This document shows, one piece after another, positions 1 to 7,284 of a stretch of 64,000 bases of DNA (within the stretch, counting starts at the first letter, position 1; the number at the start of each line of letters is the position of its first letter). The notes beneath the pieces were generated by a model. The model was not told where the DNA came from, did no database searches, and saw only the letters and a program-made list of their open reading frames with translations. The stretch spans positions 8,680,001 through 8,744,000 of the forward strand of contig NZ_CP107903.1 of NCBI RefSeq assembly GCF_036013955.1, written 5' to 3'. Made by a program: the position numbers and the translations under genes. This DNA is from Streptomyces sp. NBC_00459. GTDB taxonomy: Bacteria > Actinomycetota > Actinomycetes > Streptomycetales > Streptomycetaceae.

Positions 1-196
1 CCTGGCCCGCTACATCGGCGCGGCCCCGCCTGCCGGCTCCGGCCGCCACCGCTACTACGTCGTCGTGCACGCCGTGGACACCGCGTCCCTCACCACCGTG
101 GGCATCGGCAAGGACACGACGCCGGCCATGCTCAGCCTCGTCCTCCTCAACCACACCCTCGGCCGCGCCGTCCTCACCCCCTGGGCCGAGCGTTGA
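1..196 (+). CDS. YbhB/YbcL-type PEBP family protein, C-terminal part (truncated by window edge)
   Basis: The reading frame is open from the window edge to a TGA at 194-196 and gives about 64 residues. They contain GSGRHRYYVVVHAVD and end in LGRAVLTPWAER, which is the end of bacterial phosphatidylethanolamine-binding-like (Raf kinase inhibitor-like) proteins. A complete paralogue lies at 50417-51016 and shows the same GKHRYF...ARALITPW ending. The physiological ligand of the bacterial proteins is unsettled. The stop overlaps the TTG start of the next gene, so the two are probably translated together. The N-terminal part lies outside the window. Confidence 0.8.
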   Translation, partial: LARYIGAAPPAGSGRHRYYVVVHAVDTASLTTVGIGKDTTPAMLSLVLLNHTLGRAVLTPWAER

Positions 197-1182
197 GCCT
201 GCAGACCCCGCCCCCGAGCGCATGGCACCGCTTCCGGGACTCCCCGTACCTGCCGGCCAGCGTCCTGGTGCTCATCGTCTCCGCGGCCGCGGCTCTGTTC
301 GCCGGTGCATACAGCTACAGTTCCGCCAACCCGGTGCCACACCGGGTCCCCATCGCCGTCGTCGGCTCCTCCGCCCAGGACACCGCCTTCGTCCAGGAAC
401 TGGACCGGCGGATGGGTACGACGCTGGACGCCCGCTCGTACGACACCACAGCCGCGGCCCGGCACGCGATCGACGAACAACACGCCTTCGCCGTCCTGGA
501 CGCCGGGCGGGGCTCCGCCACCCTGGATGTCGCCTCGGCCTCGGGCGTGTCCATCGCCCGCCTGTTCGACGAGGCGGCGCCCACGGCCGCAGAATCCCTC
601 GGTCACCCGGTCACCGTCACTGACCTCAAGCCGATGCAGGACAGCGACCCCCAGGGCCTGGCCCTCTTCTACACCAGCCTGGCCGCCGTCATCATCGGCT
701 TCCTCGGCTCGGTCCAACTCGGCATCCATGCGAGAGGGCTGAAGCCGGCCGAGCGGCTCGCCTTCACCGCCGCGTACTGCCTGCTCGGCGGGCTCCTCAT
801 CCACCTGGCCGTGGATCCGTTGCTCGGCTCGCTGGACATGCCGTTCCCGGGAAGCTGGCTGGTCCTGGCCCTCACCATGTTCACCGGCGCGATGGTGTTC
901 ACCGCCTTCAGCAGCCTGCTCGGCCGCTGGGCGATGCTCCCCACCTGGGGACTGCTGCTCCTGCTCGGCAACCCCAACTCCGGCGGCACCGTGGCCTGGC
1001 CGCTGCTACCGCCGTTCCTCGCCTTCATCGGCCGCTGGCTGCCACCCGGCGCGTCGGTCAGCGCACAGCGAGACACCATCTACTTCCCCGGCCATCAGCA
1101 CGCGGAGCCCATCCTGGTACTCGCTGCCTGGTCAATCGCCGGGCTGCTCACCTACGTACTCCGCGAACGCCGCCCTGTATGA
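193..1182 (+). CDS. Polytopic membrane protein resembling ABC-2/YhgE-type transporters
   Basis: A protein of 329 residues. One transmembrane helix lies near residues 20-40 (ASVLVLIVSAAAALFAGAY), followed by an extracytoplasmic region of about 110 residues and then a block of five or six hydrophobic helices from about residue 150 to the end. One N-terminal helix, a soluble domain and a C-terminal membrane block is the layout of YhgE/Pip and ABC-2 permease-like proteins; no ATPase is adjacent. I chose the TTG at 193 because it overlaps the TGA of the PEBP gene and no better in-frame start precedes the first helix. The substrate is unknown. Translational coupling to a PEBP gene suggests a shared transcription unit, nothing more specific. 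Confidence 0.6.
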   Translation: MSLQTPPPSAWHRFRDSPYLPASVLVLIVSAAAALFAGAYSYSSANPVPHRVPIAVVGSSAQDTAFVQELDRRMGTTLDARSYDTTAAARHAIDEQHAFAVLDAGRGSATLDVASASGVSIARLFDEAAPTAAESLGHPVTVTDLKPMQDSDPQGLALFYTSLAAVIIGFLGSVQLGIHARGLKPAERLAFTAAYCLLGGLLIHLAVDPLLGSLDMPFPGSWLVLALTMFTGAMVFTAFSSLLGRWAMLPTWGLLLLLGNPNSGGTVAWPLLPPFLAFIGRWLPPGASVSAQRDTIYFPGHQHAEPILVLAAWSIAGLLTYVLRERRPV

Positions 1183-1269
1183 ATTCCGAGCCGGTCCGCG
1201 CGGCGAACGGTTCGCTGCCATTGCACGGACCCGGCACGCGCGTCGCCTCGCGGGGCCTGCCCGACACGG

Positions 1270-1521
1270 TCAGGTCCCGTGGCGCGTAACGCCGCTTCCC
1301 GTTTTGATCACGCGATGGGCGAGGTTCGTGCCGAAGCGGTTGATCAGCAGACCGTGGATGGGGACATCCCAGATGACCAGGTCGGCCTGCTTACCTGGTC
1401 AAGGCTTCCGACGCGGTCGGCCCGGTTCAGCGACGGTGGCGGCGTTGATGGTGGCCATGTGCCAGATCTCGGAATAGGTGAGGCGGTACAGACGGGCGGC
1501 GAGATGCATCACGGCTTGCAT
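1270..1521 (-). pseudogene. Imidazolonepropionase (HutI-like amidohydrolase) C-terminal fragment, frameshifted
   Basis: On the minus strand three short frames join into the C-terminus of an imidazolonepropionase: LMQAVMHLAARLYRLT...MATINAATVAEPGR, then DRVGSLDQ, then GKQADLVIWDVPIHGLL followed by NRFGTNLAHRVIKTG. The GK.ADLVIWDVP and FG.N...VIK.G blocks are typical of HutI. At least two frame changes are needed (near 1400-1420), so this cannot encode a working enzyme. It is cut on its upstream side exactly where the IS3 transposase remnant begins, at about 1525. HutI acts in histidine degradation (imidazolone propionate to N-formimino-glutamate); no other hut gene is nearby. Confidence 0.65.
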
Positions 1522-1528
1522 CAACGTC

Positions 1529-1753
1529 AACGCCCTCGCGGAGAACATCTGGATGCTCATCCAAACCGAATGCATCCGCGGCCGCACCTGCACCACCCGC
1601 GCCGAGGCCAACCTCGTGCTCTTCGAGTACATCGACGGCTTCTATAACAGCCGTCGTATCCAGAAGCGGCTCGGCTACCTCAGTCCCGTCGAGTTCGAGG
1701 AGAAGCACTACGCCGACCGGGCAACGGCCGAACGAACGAACGAACGAACCTGA
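1529..1753 (+). pseudogene. IS3-family transposase (OrfB) C-terminal remnant
   Basis: About 74 residues starting at NALAENIWMLIQTE and continuing through FEYIDGFYNSRRIQ and RLGYLSPVEFEEKHYA match the last part of the DDE integrase domain of IS3-group transposases, including the region around the third acidic residue. Everything upstream (the first two catalytic Asp and OrfA) is missing. The joint with the hutI-like fragment at about 1525 suggests that the element, or a deletion starting from it, truncated that gene. I found no intact terminal inverted repeats. Confidence 0.75.
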
Positions 1754-2364
1754 AACCCCGTCAACCTGCCCTAACCAGCTGATCAGCACCTCCCGCACAG
1801 CGGGGTACCTCACTTCTGGTCCCACGTCCGGCCCTACGGTGACGTGACCCTCGACATGGACACCCGCCTCAACCTCGCTGCGGCGGCCGTTCCGGGCCCC
1901 GGGCCGCGGACAACGAGGCCGCCCGATCCGCCGTGGAACGCATGAACCTGCTCCACTACAGGCACGGGGCCGGACTGGCCGACATCTCGCCCGGCGTGAT
2001 CCTGACACGTGGCTGCCCAGGCCCGCGCCTGGGCAACGGTCCTGGTCTCGCCCGCCTGGTGGCGGCTTCCCGGCGAAGACCGTGACGCCCCCCGCTCCGG
2101 TGTCGAACCGCCTACTGAACCAACCGGCAGGTCCGCCGCAGCGGCCTGTGCCTGTCCTGCTGGATGCGCGAAAGCAAGCCCGACATCCTGGCCTGCGACG
2201 GTGGCGGAATGCGCCCCGTCGAGGGTCGGCGGGACGAGGCCGTGCACGTCGCCGCGATCCGCTTCGACGGCCGGCGCTTCGGTGTGCCCAACGCACGGTG
2301 AGTGACCTTCCCGGAGGCCCGTGCCGGGTTGGACAGCCTGCCGGTCCCGGAACCAGGCGAGCCT
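1754..2364. other. Gene-free stretch, probably decayed coding sequence
   Basis: No frame across these 610 bases shows a recognisable domain or a convincing start and ribosome site. Short stretches look formerly coding, for example HFWSHVRPYGDVTLDMDTR at about 1812 and MRPVEGRRDEAVHVAAIRF near 2210, both plus strand, but they lie in different frames and end in stops. I could not assign them. The region adjoins the IS3 remnant and is most simply read as sequence decaying around a former insertion. Confidence 0.45.
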
Positions 2365-3234
2365 CTAACGGTCCGCAATCGGGTGGTCGGCGGCTTGCGC
2401 GGCCCACGAGGCGAGGATGCGCAGACGGTCGTGGCTGGGTGTGCCGGGCTCGGCGGTCAGGGTGATGAGCTGCTGGTCGGGATCGTCGGTGGAGGTCAGG
2501 AAGGACCAGCCGAGGGTGAGCGGGCCGACAACCGGATGGTTCAGCGTTTTCGTGCCCGATCCCTGGGTGGCGACGCGGTGGGCGCCCCACCAGCGCCGGA
2601 AGTCGGGGTCCTGAAGCGACAGCTCGCCGACCAGTTCGGCCAGCCGCGGATCTTTCGGATCGCGGGCGGCTTCCATGCGCAGCTGCGCCAGGGTCATCTG
2701 CGCTACCCACTCCCAGTCCGGGTACAGCGCTCTGATGGCCGGTTCGCAGAAGACCAGCCGCACGAAGTTGCGCTTCTTCTGCGGTATCCGCGCGAAGTCG
2801 GTGAACAGGGCGGCCGCCATGGCATTCCAGGCGAGGATGTCCGTGCGGCGGCCCAGGACAACGGCCGGCGTGGTGGAGAGGTCATCCAGCAGGCGCTGCA
2901 GCTGCGGCTGGACCTTCTGCGTGGTGCGCCGACGCGGCCGGGCGGCGTCTCGACCAGACAGTTCGAACATGTAGGCACGCTCACCGTCGTCGAGCCGGAG
3001 GACACGCGCGAGGCTGTCCAGGACCGGTTCGGAAGCCTGGCGGCGGCCCTGCTCCAGGCGCGTGTAGTAGTCGGGGCTGATCGACGCCAGCAAGGCCACC
3101 TCCTCGCGGCGCAGGCCCTTGACCCTGCGCCTGCCGGCCGAATCAGGCAGCCCCACTTCGGCCGGGCTCAGCTCTGTGCGCCGCGCCTTCAGGAAGGCGC
3201 CCAGTTCGCTGTGGTGGGCGTTGCTGCTGCTCAT
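2365..3234 (-). CDS. XRE-family regulator with MmyB-like ligand-binding domain
   Basis: A protein of 289 residues. The N-terminus (about residues 8-75) is a helix-turn-helix of the XRE type: ELGAFLKARRTELSP...VKGLRREEVALLASIS, then YYTRLEQGRR. The remaining 200 residues contain the PAS-like MmyB domain (ILAWNAMAAALFTDF; NFVRLVFCEPAIRALYPDW), which in this family binds a small, often fatty-acid-like, ligand. The start chosen is the ATG at 3234, where the MSSSNAHHSELGAFL start typical of the family begins; a longer frame exists upstream but would cover the divergent promoter. It is divergent from the alpha/beta hydrolase at 3470, and regulators of this family usually control such a divergent neighbour. 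Confidence 0.88.
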   Translation of the reverse strand: MSSSNAHHSELGAFLKARRTELSPAEVGLPDSAGRRRVKGLRREEVALLASISPDYYTRLEQGRRQASEPVLDSLARVLRLDDGERAYMFELSGRDAARPRRRTTQKVQPQLQRLLDDLSTTPAVVLGRRTDILAWNAMAAALFTDFARIPQKKRNFVRLVFCEPAIRALYPDWEWVAQMTLAQLRMEAARDPKDPRLAELVGELSLQDPDFRRWWGAHRVATQGSGTKTLNHPVVGPLTLGWSFLTSTDDPDQQLITLTAEPGTPSHDRLRILASWAAQAADHPIADR

Positions 3235-3469
3235 AGGCGCAAGTCTTACAGCCCGCCGGGCCTGTGACAGTGGGCCTGCCGTGTCCCAGGACCGCGATGT
3301 CCGGGGACAGAAGGAGCCCCTTACCCGCCCATGTACCACGTGCGAGTGTCGGTGACGTGGCCGACGGACAGACCGCCCCGAGGACGAAGGCGCCGACGGA
3401 GGTCCTGCCGGAGAAATCCGCGCGGTCGCGGTCACAGCACTTCTTCACCTGCACCAGGAGACACAGACC

Positions 3470-4387
3470 GTGAAGACCAGCGTCACCTTCCCCAGCAACG
3501 ATCTCGCCCTCGCCGGGATTCTCTTCACCCCCGACGACTACGTCGACGGCCGGCTGTCGGCCGCTGTCATCTCCCATCCGGGAGGCAGCGTGAAGGAACA
3601 GAGCCCGAGCATCTACGCCGAGCGCATGGCCCGGGCCGGATTCGCCGCGCTCGTCTTCGACGCCGCGTACCAGGGCGAGAGCGAGGGCGAGCCGCGCGGC
3701 ATGGAGAACCCCTTCCAGCGCGCCGAGGACATCAAGTCCGCCGTGACCTACCTGACCACCCGTAACGACATCGACCCGGACCGCATCGGCGCCCTGGGGA
3801 TCTGCGCGTCCGGCGGTTACGTCCCCTACGCCGCGCAGACCGACCACCGCATCAAGGCCGTCGCCACGGTCAGCGCCGTGGACCTCGGGTCAGTGTTCCG
3901 TGAGGGACTGGGCCGCACGCAGGACCCGGCGATCCTTCAGGCCATGCTCGACCAGGCCGGTGCGGCGCGCACCGCGGAAGCACGCGGCGCAGACCCGCAG
4001 CTGGCGGCATGGATTCCCGACAACGCTGAGGAGCTGCTGGAGACCGAAACCAGGCAGTTCCGGGAGACGTTCGAGTTCTACTGCACCCCGCGTGGCTACC
4101 ACCCCCGAGCGGTCCAGGGATGGGTACTGCGTAGCGTCGACCAGCTCGCCCAGTACGACTCGTACGCGATGATCGAGCTGATCTCGCCCCGCCCCCTGCT
4201 GATGATCACCGGCTCCAGGGCGGAGAGCGCCTACTTCAGCCGGGAAGCGATCGAGCAGGCGGCCGAGCCCAAGGAGTTGTTCGTCATCGACGGCGCCACC
4301 CACATAGACCTGTACGACAAGGACGAATACGTCACCCCCGCCGTCGCCAAGCTCACCGAGTTCTTCGGCAAGTGCCTGGCCGAGTGA
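3470..4387 (+). CDS. Alpha/beta hydrolase, dienelactone hydrolase/YcjY-like
   Basis: A protein of 305 residues with an alpha/beta hydrolase core. The nucleophile elbow is GICASGGYVPYA (about residues 106-117), so the motif is G-x-C-x-S-G-G with Ser as the likely nucleophile. An acidic residue follows the late strand PLLMITGSRAES, and a histidine sits in IDGATHIDLYD. An N-terminal strand region with ISHPGGSVKEQSP provides the oxyanion segment. The GTG start at 3470 has an AGGAG nine bases upstream. The only neighbour in the same sense is the recombinase remnant; the divergent MmyB-type regulator probably controls it. The substrate is unknown; related proteins are esterases or aldo-keto-type stress hydrolases. 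Confidence 0.8.
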   Translation: MKTSVTFPSNDLALAGILFTPDDYVDGRLSAAVISHPGGSVKEQSPSIYAERMARAGFAALVFDAAYQGESEGEPRGMENPFQRAEDIKSAVTYLTTRNDIDPDRIGALGICASGGYVPYAAQTDHRIKAVATVSAVDLGSVFREGLGRTQDPAILQAMLDQAGAARTAEARGADPQLAAWIPDNAEELLETETRQFRETFEFYCTPRGYHPRAVQGWVLRSVDQLAQYDSYAMIELISPRPLLMITGSRAESAYFSREAIEQAAEPKELFVIDGATHIDLYDKDEYVTPAVAKLTEFFGKCLAE

Positions 4388-4608
4388 CTACCCACCACTT
4401 CGGACCCACGGGCAGCAGATGCAGCCATAGGCCTACATCCTCGCTCTGCCGACGCCCCACTCCGGCCATCCTGTCGGCAAGCGATCGAATGACGACAGGC
4501 GGCCGACGCGTCCAATGAACCCGTGCAATCCGGGAGTTCGCGGCGGCTCGAATCCAATCAGATCCGATGGCGATTGCTGACAGGATTTGACGACACGTAG
4601 GGTCCGAT

Positions 4609-4622
4609 CTTCCGTACGGAAG
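4609..4622. repeat. 14-bp perfect palindrome upstream of the recombinase gene
   Basis: CTTCCGTACGGAAG lies 10 bases before the probable GTG start of the serine recombinase at 4632. Serine resolvases bind short inverted repeats in their res sites, often beside their own gene, so this may be a remnant of such a site or an operator. This is inference from position only. Confidence 0.35.
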
Positions 4623-4631
4623 GGGCCCTCG

Positions 4632-5117
4632 GTGGCGAACCTGGTCTACAAGCGGGTCTCGACCGACCAGCAGTCGACCGCCCGGCAGAACCTCGTCCTG
4701 GACGAGGCCGGGATCGAGGACCCGGTCGTCTTCGAGGGGACCCGGGCACCTCCAACCGCCTCCAACCGCCTCCACCCGCTTGAGCGCCCGAAGTTCGGCG
4801 AGCTGCTCACCCGCGCGCGGCCGGGCGACACCGTACACATCTCCGAGATGTTCCGCCTGGTGCGGGGCACACAGCACGTTCTCGACGTGCTCGACGTTCT
4901 GCACCGCGACCGTCTCGCGCTGTGTATCCATGACGGCGCGTTCTCCGCGATGGACCTCACCGCCCGCCACCCGCGCACCGGAGAGTTGCTGTCCACCGTG
5001 AGGTTCATGGTGCAGACCCTCGCCGCCGCCGGCGAACTCCAGCGAGACCTCCAGCGCGAGCTGACCTACGACGGGCTGTGGGCCGCTGAGGCCAAGGGTA
5101 ACGAGGGCGGGGGCTGA
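4632..5117 (+). pseudogene. Serine recombinase (resolvase/invertase), catalytic domain only
   Basis: 161 residues from the GTG at 4632. The N-terminus LVYKRVSTDQQSTARQ carries the catalytic Ser of serine recombinases, followed by the arginine-containing segment DTVHISEMFRLVRGTQHVLDVL and the long helix start FMVQTLAAAGELQRDLQRE. In full-length resolvases this helix is followed by GxxxAxxxGR and a Hin-type helix-turn-helix. Here the frame ends at GNEGGG before any DNA-binding domain, so the protein is truncated and probably inactive. An insertion-like segment (APPTASNRLHP) also interrupts the usual spacing after the first strand. It marks this end of the window as formerly mobile. Confidence 0.7.
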
Positions 5118-5134
5118 TGGGGCTCGTTGAATTT

Positions 5135-5191
5135 GATTCCCCACCCCCTACTCGGGTGTTGGACAGACCTGCTCACTTCGATTCCCCACCC
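5135..5191. repeat. Direct repeat GATTCCCCACCC, two copies 45 bp apart
   Basis: GATTCCCCACCC occurs at 5135 and again at 5180, immediately after the truncated recombinase frame. It could be a leftover of a transposon end or a recombinase arm site. I found no third copy nearby and assign no function. Confidence 0.35.
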
Positions 5192-5379
5192 ACGAGCTGC
5201 TGACCTGCGGTCGGGCGCCACAGCGGAGGGGCCGGCCGATAGCCAGCCAGGTCCAGGGGCGGGTCGAGCTGTCCAGGGTGGGCGTAGCCCAGCGCGTAGC
5301 GCCGCCGAAGGCGCCCTTGACCGGTCGGCGCGACCTGCACACTCCACGAGCGGGCGGCCCCGGCTCTCGTTGCTGACAG

Positions 5380-5790
5380 CAACTGTCTGGGGAACGAAGA
5401 GCAGCTCTGGGGAATTTCATGAAGCCGCATCAGCGGCTGACCGTCGGCGTCCCCCAGTGTCAGGCGGTGACCGAGGTTGTGGTGGACGTATTCGTTGTCC
5501 GCCTGATCGGACCGGAAGACGTCGACGTAGTAGCCGGTGGTGGGCGAGGTCCTGATGATGGGCGACCTGGCGGCGCTTCTCGTTCGCCGAGACGTCGGTG
5601 AACTGCGCGTTCGCCGAGATCGGCAGTGTCTACTACCGGCCCATTGGGTGCCAGGCTACAAGGAGCCGCCCACCGTCCCAGGCGAGCAGCAGCGCGGGGA
5701 CGGCCTGGTCGACGGCGGTGCGCGAGGTCGTAGTGCGCGGATGTGGACACGGATGCGCGGACGGCCCACAGGTCGTAGCCGGTCATGAAC
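5380..5790 (-). pseudogene. Heparinase II/III-like polysaccharide lyase fragment, frameshifted
   Basis: On the minus strand, broken frames give MTGYDLWAVRASVSTS (near 5788), QAVPALLLAWDGGRLLVAW, ANAQFTDVSANEKRRQVA, and, in another frame, IIRTSPTTGYYVDVFRS followed by DNEYVHHNLGHRLTL. The series ending RTSPTTGYYVDVFRS...YHNLGH is what I remember from the middle to C-terminal part of heparinase II/III-like lyases, where YxxHNxG is a recurrent block. At least two frame changes and two stops interrupt it, so it is a relic. No other carbohydrate-degradation gene is beside it. The family assignment is from memory and moderate. Confidence 0.45.
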
Positions 5791-5863
5791 GACCGCTCCC
5801 CGGTGCCGTGGCTGATCGGGTATGCCGCTCCCGCTGTGTCGGTGGCCCAGGACCTGGGGCGCG

Positions 5864-6673
5864 TCACGTGCGGCTGGTGGCCGCGACGAGCCCCACGATG
5901 TCGTCCTCGTAGGTCAGGTAGCGGCCGGTGAGCGCGTCGGCATCGCCCCGGATCAACGGCAGCAGATTGGCGATCGCCTCGGCGACCGGGGTGTACCGGC
6001 CGGTCGCACGCTGTGTGTCGAGCCAGGAAGCAACGCGGCGCTGCCACGGGTTGTCGCTGTCCCGTGGTGCGTCTGCGACCGCTCCGAGGCCGACGTCCAC
6101 GATCCCCGGGTGGTAGCTGAACGCGGTGATCCCGTGCGGCAGAAGTTCGATGGCCATGTTCTCGGTCAGCTTGTTCACCGCTGCCTTGGACACCGAGTAC
6201 GCGCTGACGTACGGCCAGCGGGTGTGCCCGGCATTGCTGGAGATCGTGACGACCCGCCCCTGGCCGCGCTCGATCATGCCGGGCAGTACCGCCCGGCAGG
6301 CTGCCAGCGCGCCACCGAGGTTGACCTCCATCGCGTGCCACCACTCGGCCGGGTCGCTCTCCCAGGCCGGTCCGGCCGGTCCGGGTACACCGGCGTTGTT
6401 GACCAGCACGTCGATTCCGCCGAGCCGCGCGGTGGCCAGCTCGACGGCCTTGGCCAGTTCGGCGTCGTCGGTGACGTCGGCGGCGGCCATGACGACCTCG
6501 GCGCCTCGGTCGAGACCGGTGGCGGCCCGGGGGAGCGAGTCGGCGTCACGCGTGGTCAGCACCAGGTGCCCGCCCGCCGTGTGCACGGCCTCGGCGATGG
6601 CCCGGCCGAGCCCTCCGGCCGCCCCGGTCACCAGGACCCGCAGCCCGGCCAGGTCCGTCGTGTCTTGAGACAT
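5864..6673 (-). CDS. Short-chain dehydrogenase/reductase
   Basis: A protein of 269 residues, a classical SDR. It has the NAD(P)-binding motif VTGAAGGLGRAIA near residues 15-27, NNAG near 92, the catalytic Ser in VTISSNAG and the YxxxK pair in YSVSKAA. The ATG at 6673 has GGAGG six bases upstream. It lies 611 bases downstream of the large polyketide synthase in the same direction. It may reduce a keto group or oxidise an alcohol on the pathway intermediate, but the substrate cannot be read from sequence. Position and direction are the only reasons to attach it to the cluster. Confidence 0.85.
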   Translation of the reverse strand: MSQDTTDLAGLRVLVTGAAGGLGRAIAEAVHTAGGHLVLTTRDADSLPRAATGLDRGAEVVMAAADVTDDAELAKAVELATARLGGIDVLVNNAGVPGPAGPAWESDPAEWWHAMEVNLGGALAACRAVLPGMIERGQGRVVTISSNAGHTRWPYVSAYSVSKAAVNKLTENMAIELLPHGITAFSYHPGIVDVGLGAVADAPRDSDNPWQRRVASWLDTQRATGRYTPVAEAIANLLPLIRGDADALTGRYLTYEDDIVGLVAATSRT

Positions 6674-7284
6674 CACAACCTCCACCACGGTCAAATGAGT
6701 TTCCAGGGCTCCGCTGCGACTACGCCGGCCAGGCGCTGGGGACGGGGGCGAGTTCCGCACCCCCTGGTTCTCCGGAACATTCGGCTCGATCGAGCTGGTC
6801 CGCTTCCTCACCGCGCCGGTCGCCGGTGCCGGGGCGGCGGCCATGACTCCGGTCTCGCCGCCGGGCCCCGCGGCCACGCGCTGCGGCTGCTCGCCGCCCC
6901 TTGTCCTCGGCGACCACGACCTGCCCCGGCCGGAGATCGGCCAGGCCGTGCTGCGTGGAGTTCCCGGCAGCGATGTACCCGGCTGCACCCTGGACAAAGC
7001 GCGGGCCTTTCCCGGCTCAGATGCGGCGGCGGAGCCCATGGCCCCGGCCCGGCCCAGGGTCATGGGCACGGCCCCCACCGAGTGGGCGTTCCCCGTGGGA
7101 TGCGGCCGACCGTCTGTCGGTTCAGCACGGCGGCCGAGTCGTTGGAGCAGGCGTCGCGCGGTCCGATCGGTCGGCACGGGGCCCAGCCGCGGGCGGCCTT
7201 CGCCTCCGCCGAGAGCCCCATGACCCGTCGGGCACCGTGCGGTACCTGTATCGCCAGGCTCCGCGACCTGGCCGTACGCCCGCA
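6674..7284. other. Gap between PKS and SDR, no convincing gene
   Basis: About 610 GC-rich bases with open frames in several phases but no recognisable domain and no start with a good ribosome site. A minus-strand stretch near 6900-6960 reads YIAAGNSTQHGLADLRPGQ, which looks coding-like, but the frame breaks on both sides. It may be the debris of a gene that once sat between the PKS and the SDR. The last bases before 6673 hold the SDR ribosome site. Confidence 0.4.

Noticed and set aside
1427..2710. 427-residue open frame on the minus strand
   Set aside because: It overlaps the IS3 and hutI-like relics and the C-terminus of the MmyB-type regulator in another frame; the sequence is Arg/Pro/Gly-rich without domains.
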